This document shows, piece after piece, positions 1 to 9,700 of a stretch of 64,000 nt of DNA; position 1 is the first letter of the stretch; every line of letters starts with the position of its first letter. Both the position numbers and the translations under genes were made by a program. The DNA is from Theropithecus gelada. Lineage: Eukaryota > Chordata > Mammalia > Primates > Cercopithecidae. The notes under the pieces were generated by a model. That model saw nothing but the letters and a program-made list of their open reading frames with translations. It was not told where the DNA came from and searched no databases. The stretch lies in the NCBI RefSeq assembly GCF_003255815.1, contig NC_037668.1, positions 19,794,864 through 19,858,863 of the forward strand, given 5' to 3'.

Positions 1-274
1 GGGGAAGGTTTCAGAGAATAAGGAGCACCTTCCTGTAATTATTGATTAACCAGGGGCTGGCTCCAGGGCCAGAGGCCAGGGAGGGATCTGCAGGTCAGTC
101 CAGCCCTACCCCACTGCACTTCTCAGAATAATCGTTGTCCCTAAAGATGGATTCACATGGTGAATAGAGAATAAAGTGCATAGTTTTAAACTCTCACAAT
201 TGAGAATGGCCCCAACACATCAGCCCAGACCTGGAGGTTGGGGGCAGGGTGGGAATTTAAAAAGACCACTCTGA

Positions 275-390
275 GTCAGGGTATCTGGGATCTTGACCAG
301 CTCTGTCACCAACTCCCTGTGCCCTCTTTACCAAACAACTTCTCTTCTTGAGGCCTCGCTTCCTTCTCTGAAAAGTGAAGGAGGAGGAGC
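275..390 (+). mobile_element. MIR fragment
   Basis: Degenerate MIR core: GACCAGCTCTGTCACCAACT followed by a CTTCTCTGAAAAGTGAAGG-type end. Confidence 0.45.
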
Positions 391-739
391 AGATGATGAC
401 CACGTCCCTTTTGGTTTCCAAAAAACCTTACGTATTTATTCTGTGGAGTCTCCTATAGACTTCTGCTTTTGGCAAACTTTAAGATGCTTCGTCACTTCAG
501 GTGGAAGGTAAGAGAGGACTTGCTTGCTGGGAGTCAACCTTGGGCTTCTCCCTTTAGGGGAGACGGAGGGTCCCTGCAGGAACACCCATGATGGACAGGG
601 TGTCCTACACACCAAGTTCTGCTCTCTGCTCTCCCCTCACAGACTGCAGAACACCAAGTGCCTGCTGCCATGGTCTGCAGTGTCTTTGGTCCTGGGTGGG
701 CCCACCGAGCCCTTGCTCAGTGAGAGTCCTGGGCCAGGA

Positions 740-865
740 GCCAGACCTCACCCTAGAGCTGCCAGTTACCAGTAGTGTGGTTTTGAACAAGCCACTTTAC
801 CTCTCTTAGCCTCAGTCTACTCATCTGAAAATTAGGGGCAATACCTCCCAGCACTCAGGGTTTAG
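740..865 (+). mobile_element. MIR fragment
   Basis: TGAACAAGCCACTTTACCTC then CCTCAGTCTACTCATCTGAA, the classic MIR core. Confidence 0.65.
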
Positions 866-1014
866 AATTTCAGAGGAGATTGTGTATATGAAGCAATTTG
901 TAAGCAGCGGTTATCCGAGAGGTATTCTGGCTCAGACAACTAAAGTCTTCATTGTTCCTTCTGTTGTCTAGGTGAGGGCAAGTCAGGCTGAATTGTGCAG
1001 GTATGTTTTCTTCT

Positions 1015-1298
1015 CTTTCTTTTTTTCTTTTCTTTTCTTTTTTTTTTTTGAGATGGAGTTGCATTCTTGTTGCCCAGGCTGGAGTGCAGTGGTGCCATCT
1101 CGGCTCACCGCAACGTCTGCCTCCTGGGTTCAAGTGATTCTCCTGCCTCAGCTTCCTGAGTAGCTGGGACAACAGGTGTGCGCCACCATGCCCGGCTAAT
1201 TTTTGTATTTTTAGTAGAGATGGGGTTTTACCATGTGGGTCAGGCTGGTCTCGACTAAAGTGCTGGGATTATAGGTGTGAAGCACTGCGCCTGGCCTG
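1015..1298 (-). mobile_element. Alu, antisense, internally deleted
   Basis: T-rich head and left monomer intact. The right monomer lacks about 50 bases between the CTGGTCTCGA and AAAGTGCTGG blocks. Confidence 0.9.
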
Positions 1299-1339
1299 GC
1301 CAGGACTACATTTTTTCATGTGAACCACAACACTAAAAA

Positions 1340-1480
1340 TTTGTATGTTGCTGCTCTTATGTTACAAATCAGGAAATAGGGGCTCAGAGAGGTTAAGTAA
1401 CTTGCTTAAGTCATATAGCCAGCAAGTGGTAAAGCCGGGATGGGAACTCGATTTGCGTGACTACAGAGCACACAGGCTCC
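1340..1480 (-). mobile_element. MIR fragment, antisense
   Basis: GGGGCTCAGAGAGGTTAAGT and AGCCAGCAAGTGGTAAAGCC, antisense MIR core. Confidence 0.65.
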
Positions 1481-2251
1481 CCATCAGTAGATTAGAGAGG
1501 GGGAGGTCTGCTTTGGTGCAGAGACAGGTGGGATCTGTGATGCCTATTCTTGGTTTCAACATTCTTTTAAACTCTCCTATCTGAGCCTAGGACTTTCTGC
1601 AGCCTTCCTGTTTTAGGCTGGCAGCTTGCAGTCCCTCTCTGGTTATTTTCAGGTCTGTGTGTGCCACAGAGAGGAAGTGGGCAACCACAGTGGGAACCGC
1701 TTTCCAGCCCTGCTGCAACCTCTTTTGAACTAGCAGGCGAGAGGGCTGGTGGCCTCCAGCGTGCTCTTCTGTTCCTGTCTGCGGACATGGCTGAAGCAAA
1801 CAAACCCACCCACAGCAGCCCCCACCGTGCAGTGGATCAGTGCGTGTGCTTGGTTCGGCCTGGCACTGCTGATGGGGCGGTTCCTACAGAAAGACCCAGA
1901 TGCACGGGCTCTGAGGACTGTTTCAGAAGCTCTGTCCCTCCATGCCTGGCCCTGTCCACTTAGGAGTTCCATTAGGCCATGCCTCTTCCAGCTGTCCCAG
2001 GATCTTTGATCTGGGTTAGGATGGGCCTGAAACCCAAAGCAGAAAAACACATTCCAATGAGCAGTTGCTGGTCTAGAAGCTTCTCAGCCTAAACTTTATT
2101 TCAGCATTTTTCTTTCCCTCTGAATTCAGCCATGAGGCCATCCTATCAGCTTTAGGCTCTGTGGGATCCTTGAGAGAGTTCCCGGGACTCCAAGGGACGG
2201 ACAGATGGTTCCCTTCAGGGTCCTTGTGGTTGCTCAAAAGCCAAGCGCTAG

Positions 2252-2347
2252 TTTCTTTCTTTTTTTCTTTCCTTCCTTTCCTTCCTTCCCCTCCCTCCTG
2301 CCTTCCTTCCTTCTTTTTGTTTTCTTTTTCTTTTTTTTTTTTTTTCT
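2252..2347. repeat. Pyrimidine-rich (CTTT/CCTT)n tract
   Basis: About 95 bases of nearly uninterrupted C and T directly upstream of an antisense Alu; a potential triplex-forming mirror-like tract. Confidence 0.85.
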
Positions 2348-2629
2348 CAGACAGGGTCTCACTGTCATCCAGGCTGGAGTAGCGGCCCCCAATCACAGCT
2401 CACTGTAACCTGGGTCTCTGGGACTCAAGCAATTCTCCCACCTCAACTTCCCTAGCAGATGGGACTACAGGCGTGCACCACCACACCCAGCTAATTTTTA
2501 AATTTTTTATAGAAATGGGGGGTGTCACTTTGTTACCCAGGCTGGTCTGGAATTCCTGGACCGAAGCAATCCACCCACCTGGGTCTCCCAAAGTGTTGGG
2601 GTTACAGGCGTGAGCCACTGCCCCTGGTG
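2329..2629 (-). mobile_element. Alu (old, AluJ-like), antisense
   Basis: Diverged dimer following a pyrimidine-rich tract; ends GCCACTGCCCCTGG. Confidence 0.9.
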
Positions 2630-2689
2630 TTAGTTTCTGTCTGTCAAGTCAGGAGGGCAGCCATGCACGTTCTGATGTCTACGGAGCAC

Positions 2690-2880
2690 CTGTGGCCCAG
2701 ACCGTGTGTCGGGTGTTTAGGTGCCATCCACAGAACCTTCCTAATAACCCTGGGCAGCATAGGCTTTCTTATCTCTAACAGATGAGGAAATGGAGACTCA
2801 GATTCTGAACCGAAGTCACAGACACAGTAGATGGTGGGTCTAAATGGGGACCCAGGTCTATCTGACTGCAAAGTCCAAAC
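2690..2880 (-). mobile_element. MIR fragment, antisense
   Basis: CAGATGAGGAAATGGAGACT followed by GTGGGTCTAAATGGGGACCC. Confidence 0.6.
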
Positions 2881-2954
2881 CGTTTCCTTGCCTCTGCTCC
2901 AGCCTGCGAGGAGCAGCTGGGCAGAGAGACTGTGCCTTTACGGTGGTGAGTCTT

Positions 2955-3080
2955 CCGATGCCCAAGCCTCACCCCAGACCGATGAAATCAGAATCTCTGG
3001 AGCCCCGACCCAGACATTGGTGGGTTTTAGGGTTTCCGGCTGATTCCAGTGGGCAACCAGGCTACCAAGCACTGCTTTAT
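2955..3080 (-). mobile_element. MER5-like hAT transposon fragment beside the promoter
   Basis: Resembles the middle and end of MER5A: the GATGCCC..ACCCCAGACC..AATCAGAATCTCTGG segment, followed by a degraded terminal half. It ends about 135 bp before the inferred transcription start. Confidence 0.55.
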
Positions 3081-3366
3081 CATAAGGGTACATCGCCTCC
3101 TCGAGGGCTCTCCAGGTGTGCCTTTCACAGCGTAATCCTGTTCACGAAACCAAAAATCAAAACAAGTGCCCTTTTCTCATCAACAGAACCGGGAGGAAGG
3201 GCTCTGACGGGGCTGGCGGTCCTCTGTTCTGCCCGCTCAGGTGCGGCGCTGTGGCAGGAAGCCACCCCCTCGGTCGGCCGGTGCGCGGGGCTGTTGCGCC
3301 ATCCGCTCCAGCTTTCGTAACCGCACCCTGGGACGGCCCAGAGACGCTCCAGCGCGAGTTCCTCAA

Positions 3367-3432
3367 ATGTTTTCCTGTGTTGCCAGGACCGTCCGCCGCT
3401 CTGAGTCATGTGCGAGTGGGAAGTCGCACTGA
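3367..3432 (+). promoter_or_regulatory. Upstream ORF of 21 codons
   Basis: ATG at 3367 to TGA at 3430-3432, in frame +1 of the window. A at -3 but T at +4, so context is moderate. The peptide is arginine- and serine-containing with no recognised motif. It overlaps the next upstream ORF. Confidence 0.5.
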
Positions 3433-3500
3433 CACTGAGACCGGCCAGAGGGAGCGGAGCCGAGCGCGGCGCGGGGCTGAGGGACTCGCAGTGTATGTAG
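3408..3500 (+). promoter_or_regulatory. Upstream ORF of 30 codons ending in a start-stop pair
   Basis: ATG at 3408, overlapping the AP-1-like motif, to TAG at 3498-3500. Its last sense codon is an ATG (3495-3497) followed directly by the stop, so the same stop serves a minimal start-stop element. No known peptide function. Confidence 0.5.
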
Positions 3501-3518
3501 AGCGCCGGGCTCCTGCGA

Positions 3519-3542
3519 ATGGGGGCTGCCCCCGGAGACTAA
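3519..3542 (+). promoter_or_regulatory. Upstream ORF of 7 codons
   Basis: ATG GGG GCT and onward to TAA at 3540-3542. It has G at both -3 and +4, so the context is good. It lies between the 30-codon and 3-codon upstream ORFs. No known function for the peptide. Confidence 0.5.
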
Positions 3543-3612
3543 GCCAGCCTGCCCGCCCACCGCCCCGCCCCTGCCGCCCGGTTCCCACCAGCCTGTCCGC
3601 CTCTGCGGGACC

Positions 3613-3624
3613 ATGGAGCGGTAG
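3613..3624 (+). promoter_or_regulatory. Three-codon upstream ORF (Met-Glu-Arg-stop)
   Basis: ATG GAG CGG TAG, ending 13 nt before the IL6R ATG. Its start context is strong (A at -3, G at +4), better than that of the IL6R start. I remember Met-Glu-Trp-stop at the same place in human. Very short reinitiation distance should limit main-frame translation unless ribosomes scan past or back. The regulatory effect is inferred. Confidence 0.7.
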
Positions 3625-3637
3625 CCGAGGAGGAAGC

Positions 3638-3722
3638 ATGCTGGCCGTCGGCTGCGCGCTGCTGGCTGCCCTGCTGGCCGCGCCGGGGGCGGCGCTGGCC
3701 CCAGGGGGCTGCCCTGCGCAGG
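3638..3722 (+). CDS. IL6R: IL6R coding exon 1: signal peptide
   Basis: Encodes residues 1-28 plus one base of codon 29. The peptide begins MLAVGCALLAALLAAPGAAL, a typical leucine/alanine-rich signal sequence. The next residues are Ala-Pro-Gly-Gly-Cys; I remember Arg-Arg where Gly-Gly stands in human. The ATG has A at -3 but C at +4, so the context is adequate rather than strong. The donor is CAGG followed by GTAAGG. The exon is GC-rich and sits inside the CpG-rich promoter region. The same frame stays open upstream of the ATG and into intron 1, so the start was chosen by family knowledge and the signal peptide. Confidence 0.97.
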
Positions 3723-6700
3723 GTAAGGGCTTCGGGCGCACCTGGAGGGCTGGGGCAGCTGGCGGCTGGGGGAAACCGCCGTGGCCACCGCAGTCTGGGG
3801 GAGGTTGGAGGGAGGAAAGGAGGTGCGACGGCTCCCCTTTTCTGTGGCTGCCTTGAGGCCCGGCGGGCACCTAGCTGTGTGGTCGCGGGCAGTGGCTCTT
3901 GCGCCCCCTGCTGCGCTTGCTCCCTTGGCCCGGAGCTCTCCCCGGAATGCCCTGTGAAGCTGTGCGGGAAGCTGCCTGAGGTCAGTGTATAGGACTGTGT
4001 CCTCGCAAACCTGACTCTCCTTCCCAGTGCCCCCATGAGCCTTTACACAACCGCGAGCCGGGTTACTCTAAGGGGAGACGGCCGGAGAGGGCGCGCCCCA
4101 GCGGGGTGATGAACCCGCCTGGGAAGTCCTTTGTACCAGCGGGGCCCCTCTTCTCCCTCTGCATTGGGGGTCCACCTCGCCTTGTCCTCCCCTGACCCCA
4201 GCGGGTGCATGTGTGGATGACAGTGCCCTGACTATGAAGGGACTGACATCATGGGCGCTGAGTCACGGATCTTCCCGCTGCACAGAGTCAGTTCGGCAGC
4301 CACCAACTCTGGGAAGCCAAGTGCCCCAGTCCTGGGAATTGAGTCGGGAGGCTGGCAAGGGAATGAGACCTCCTGGGGCTGGCACGTGCTGGACTCCCCT
4401 CCGGACAAGAGAAGGAGCTGTGAGGGAGAGGGCAGAGGCACTTGTTGCTCCTGTTGACAGTAATCTGCCCCTGGCAATCCAGGCTTTTCCTGGACTCTGG
4501 CCGCATGCCCAGCTGTGTGTCTAGTCTCTTCTGGAAGAGCTGGGCAACTGGCTCTCCAGAGATTTATTTTAGGGTCCAAGTGCTTCTTTGAGGACACAGC
4601 AGAAAACTAAGGGGCAGCTGACAGGCTTCTGGAACAGCTGACGAGGCTGGGGAGGCTGAAGGCTAAGACTTTCAACCACTAGATCACACTGCGTTCCAGT
4701 CCTAGGTGAACACTGATCTCTCCCTTTGGGAAGGTGACTTTCTGCAGCTAGAGGCTGAGCTGGAGTGTCTGAGGCTCTCTTTGCTATTTGGATGGTTGTG
4801 GTCCTTATGATTGGAAGAAAAAAGGAAGGAATTCCTTTTTCAATACACATTTATAACTCCTGCCACTAACAGCCACTGTTGATTGAGGCACCCATTCAAT
4901 GTTTTCTAATCCTCCTCTGTATCTACATATAACTGTTTGAAAGAGGAGACTGAGGTTCAGGGAGGTTGGGAAGGCAGGTTGTCAGGCCCCGGTGGTGGAG
5001 GCCGACCCCTCCCGTGGCTCTGTGCTCCAGTGTGGTAGATGTCTAAGACTCTCAAATATAGAACTAGATCAGCAGGCAGAGCTGGGGGCACTGGGGCAAG
5101 CTGAGAGTCACTTTTGTCTGGCTGAGTGCTGGGGCAGAAAAGGCTGAGGGAGGGAAGTGGAGGCCCAGGCTTGCCCATGGTGGTGTTAGAGGGATGCAAG
5201 ACAGGTTTCAGGCCTTGGATGGCCTCAGGAGCAAGCAGGGCTCCCTTGGCTGCCTCCGTTGCTGTCACGTCAGCCCAGGGCTCCTGGCCCAGGGACGTTA
5301 TTGTTACTGCTGTAGTTGCCCCCACCTGTTGCTCCTGAGTGGATGCTAGGCCCTTCCAGGGCAGCCAGTTGCAGTCAGTTTTCTGTTTCCCTGGTGCTCA
5401 GGAAGGATAGGAGAGGAGGTCTCATGACCTGGACAGCCCATGAAAGGCAGAACTGAGAGATTGGGGAGGAAGTGAAAGTCCTCCCAGCTCAGAAGGAAAA
5501 CGCAGAAAAGTAGAAATACCCAGCTCCTCTCCCACACCCACACAGACTCAGCCCCCAAACTGGAGAGTAAAAATAAAGAAATCGTACAGGAAGCATGGAG
5601 CAAATGACTGTGAGATGTTTTGCTTTAGAGAAGTGAGGAGCAGAGGGGGAGCAGAGGCTGGAGTTGGCTGAGAGGGGAAATCCGCACCTGCGGGGCTCTT
5701 ACAGCCCAGAGATTTGTTTTCCTGGGGATCAGCTGCCGCCCACACACCCTGTAGCTGCCAGGACTTCTCAGGTGTACTCGTTGTCTAAGGGCCTGGACTA
5801 GCTGGGACTCAGGCTTCTGCCAGTTCCAACACTCTGGTGCTGGAAGGCTGGACTTGGGTGACTCAAGTTCCCTCTTGCTACTGCAATGCAAGAAAATACA
5901 CAAAAGAAGTATGTATACCTTTAAGTATCTCAAAGACTTACCTCAGCTTCTGAATTTCCTTCTAGGGCAACCTCTTCCTGCCCCCAATACCCACATACAT
6001 GCCTAGCCTCACCCTAAATCAGTATTTCTCAAAAGCTTAGTTCTGAGCCTAGCACCAGATTTAGTGTGTGTGTTGGGTGGGAGGGCTTGGTAAACATGAT
6101 GATTTTTGAACCCTAACCCAGATTTATTAAATAAGAACACCTGGGAGTGAGGCCTGGGGCATGTCATTTTAAACAAACTGCCCCTCGTGATTCTTAGGGA
6201 CTGTCAGTTTTGAGGACGGCTTCCTAAATGGTGTCGTTGAGGAGCTGAATGAAGGCCCTCCCCCCTCGGGCTCTCTGTTGCCAGAAATCTCTCCTTGCTT
6301 TGGCTTGCTGCTTGTTTATTCATTGCAGCAAACATTTCATGAGTCCGTGTAAAGCCTGTGAGGCCTGTGTAGGATCAGCTCTGCAGACTCCACCCTAAAA
6401 GGAGCCTGAAAATGGTCATGGGTAAATCCTGAGAAGGACTGAGAAGCCCCAGACTCTGACTGGACCACTCGGTACCAACTACCCGTGAACAGATTGTCTG
6501 GCTTGGGGTGGGGGGTGGTTAGAGAGAGGAAGTTCCTTTGACTGAGGACCAAGATCCCAAGGCAGCAGGCACACTGATCCTGACCGTGAGCCTCATCTCC
6601 AGCCCTTAGCAGCCGGGGTAAACAAATACTCCCCTCCCTGGGTATTCGTAGATTACACAAAGTAACCTAGGCGCTCACTGCTGAAAATATACACTCCCTT

Positions 6701-9700
6701 CCCCCCTCTCCTGAATCCCCGTCCCATCAGGCCTGGAAGCCACAGACCCAGCAAGCAACCTCGTTTCCAGTCACTGAATCTAGTCTAGATTGAAGCTGTG
6801 CTCTGTAATACGGTAGCCACTAGCCACGTGTACCTATTTAAATTTAAATTATGCCAGTGCAGTGGCTCACGCCTGTAATCCCAGCACTTTGGGAGGCTGA
6901 GGCAGGAGGATCTCTTGAGCTCAGGAGTTGGAGACCGACCTGGGCAACAGGGTGAGATGCTGTCTCTACAAAAAGATTTTAAAAAATTAGCTGGGCACAG
7001 TGACAGGAGCCTGTAGTCCCTGCTACTCTGAAGGCTAAGGTGGGAGAATCACCGGAGTCCAGTCTGCATGGAGCCATGTTTGCACTACCGAACGCCAGTC
7101 TGGGTGACAGGAGGCCCTGTCTCCAAAAAAAAGTAAATTAATTTAAATGAAATCAAATAAAAAACTTAGTTTCTTAGTTGCACTAGTCACATTTAAAGTG
7201 CTCAACAGTCACCTGTTGCTAGTGGCTACTGTACTGAACAGGGCAGATACTGATCTCTTCCATCATTGCAGAAACTCCTAGCGGCCAGTGCTGGGCTAGA
7301 GTGTTAGTCAGTTTCTTCCAGAGGTTTTCTGCTCTCTTTTTCCTTTATCCCCCTCTACCTGCTGCTCTCCTCCACCTGAACACAGCTCATTTTGTGTAGG
7401 TAATGGCTAAGGCCTACAAGCCAGACACATCTCTGCCCTGCCCTGCCAAGTACAAATTATAAGACCTTGGGCAAGTGATTTGACTTCTCTGAGAGCCAGT
7501 GTTCTAGAAAATAGAAATAATTGTATTACCTCGAAGAGTGGTTATGAAGATGAGATGAGCTAAGCAAGGTATTAAATAGAGTGTTTACAGAAGTCGCTAG
7601 CACACAGCAAGTGCTTAAATAAGTGTGGGTAATCATTCATTCACTCCAAAAATATATTTTGAGCTCCTACTCTGTTCCAGGCACGATTCTAAGAGCTGGA
7701 CATACACTGTGAATAAAAGAGACAAAAATTCCAGGCTTAGTTGAGTTTCCTTCTAGTGTGGGAGACTATTAACGGGACGTAAATTAAATATGTGGTATGC
7801 TAGCGACTAGTGCTAAGGAGAAAAACTAAAGTCGAGAGGGAGACAGGCCCCGTGTGTGTTTGTGGCAGGGTAGGGTGGCAAGGTGCCTTAGATGGGAGGC
7901 CAGGGAAGGCCTTGCTGAGAACATAATATTTGAGTGAAGATCTGAAGGAAATATACAAATCTTTAGATTCTCTGTATGTCCGTCTTGGGCAGGAAAATTC
8001 TTGCCTCCTCTTTCACAATGTGTACCACCTGAGGATGTGTTATGTTCTGGAGCAGAGGGCTCTGTGGATGCCCCTGCCCTGGAGAGGTATCTCTGGGGTA
8101 ACAAGTCCTCGGCCCTTTAGCCCCTTGAAGTCTAGCAGAGGGAAGTGCTAAATGCCAGGTCATTAACTGCAAGTCTGCAGGTGGGATCCTTGAGGGCTGG
8201 AGTAGCAAGGGGAAGGTGGCAAAGAAAAGCCTTTTTTATTTTTTGAATACAGGATGTTACTCCTGTAGACCTCTCACCTCAGCTTCCTGAGTAGCTGAGA
8301 CTACAGGTGTGCACCACCACGTCTGGCTAATTTTTTGTATTTCTTGTAGAGACAGGGTTTCGCCATGTTGCAGACTGGTCTGGAACACCTAGGCTCAAGC
8401 AGTTCACCCTCCTTGGCCTCCCAAAGTGCTGGGATTACAGACGTGAGCCTTTGTGTCCAGCTGGGAGGTTTTTTTTTGTGTAGTTAATCTTTGTTCTTTA
8501 CCCTCGCCTCTTGCCTGGGATCTGAAGAGGTCAAAAGTCCCTGGCTAAGGCAGAGGCTTTTCTACCACTGAGTTCAGGCTTGACGTTAGCTGGACCTCAG
8601 CAGCCTCCCCGACTCCTGCTCATCCCTTGCCAGCTCTGTCGGGTAGTTTGTACCCTTAGGAGTGTGCCCCTGAGGCCCTGCATCTAGCCTATTCTCCCCA
8701 GCACCTGTTCTCTGAATCAGTTCCCACTCCACTTCCCAACTGCTTTCCTGAAAAGCATCCTTTGGTCTTCCCTCTCTATATGACAGTTACAATAACTGTT
8801 AACATTTATGGTGTGTCAACTGTGTGCAAGTAGCTGCGCTAGGCCCTTGGCATCTGCGATCTCATGTAATCTTCAAAACAGCCTCAGGTGAGAGGAGTGC
8901 TGGCCCCATTGCATAGATGGTGGGCTGCAGGACAAGATAAGAGGCCAGTTTTGCACATATGGAAACTGAAATGTCTTTTGTTTTCGTTTTCGTTTTTGTA
9001 TTGAGACAGAGTCTCTGTCTCCCAGGCTGGAGTGCAGTGATCTTGGCTCACTGCAACCTCTGCCTCCTGGGTTCAAGCGATTCTTCTGCCTCAGCCTCCA
9101 GAGTAGCTGGCGTTACAGGTGCACACCACCACAACTGGCTAATTTTTGTATTTTTAGTAGAGAAGGGGTTTCACCAGGTTGCCAGGCTGGTCTTGAACTC
9201 CTGACCTCAAGTGATCTGCCTGCCTTGGCCTCCCAAAGTGCTATAGGATTGCAGGCATGAGCCACCATGTCTGGCCGAAATGGAAGTGTCTGCTAGACAA
9301 TCAAGAGAGGATACTGAGAAGGAGTTGGATATGGGAGTCAGAAATTTGGGGATGAAGACTGAGCTTGAGATGTAAATGTGGGAGTCACGTGCTGGCAGAT
9401 ATTATTTCAAGCCCTGAGAGTGGCTGAGGTCCCCCACATCTATTCATAGGACTTTTGGTCAGGGGAATGTTTTACAATCCACATCACTATAAATGAACTT
9501 CCTCTGTCTCTGAGAGAGGCAGCTGAGGTAGCAGAGAGAAAACAGCTTTCGGGACAGGCAATCCAGGCCTGTCTCCTCATTAACTGCTTCACCAGCCAGG
9601 GGACCTTTGGGCAAGTCACTACAAGCTTTAAAGTATAAAATACTTTTTGAGGCCGGGTGTGGTGTATCATGACTGTCATGCCAGTGCTTTAGGAGGCCAA

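Larger units (their letters stand above)
1..3214. other. Upstream flank, no gene recognised
   Basis: No coding exon could be supported on either strand. It holds MIR fragments (about 275-390, 740-865, 1340-1480, 2690-2880), two antisense Alu elements, a pyrimidine-rich repeat (2252-2347) and a MER5-like fragment ending about 135 bp before the inferred start. 1480-2100 and 390-740 hold nothing I recognise. Confidence 0.7.
3215..3637 (+). other. IL6R: IL6R 5' untranslated region (start inferred)
   Basis: About 423 nt from the inferred start to the ATG, close to the roughly 437 nt I recall for human. It is unspliced and GC-rich, and has at least four upstream ORFs. It contains no stop codon in the IL6R frame. 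The 5' boundary is approximate. Confidence 0.7.
3180..3950 (+). promoter_or_regulatory. IL6R: IL6R promoter and CpG-rich region
   Basis: Base composition shifts sharply to G+C with frequent CpG from about 3180 to 3950, around the first exon. I see no TATA box at -25 to -35 of the inferred start. A GC-box-like run lies at 3561-3571 and an AP-1 consensus TGAGTCA at 3402-3408, both inside the transcribed leader. The transcription start near 3215 comes from similarity to the start of the human mRNA as I remember it, not from a signal in the DNA. The site assignments are motif matches only. Confidence 0.75.

Noticed and set aside
3116..3856. 246-codon + strand ORF spanning the promoter and exon 1
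   Set aside because: It merges flank, 5' UTR, exon 1 and intron 1. Only 3638-3722 is real coding sequence; the rest is open because the region is GC-rich.
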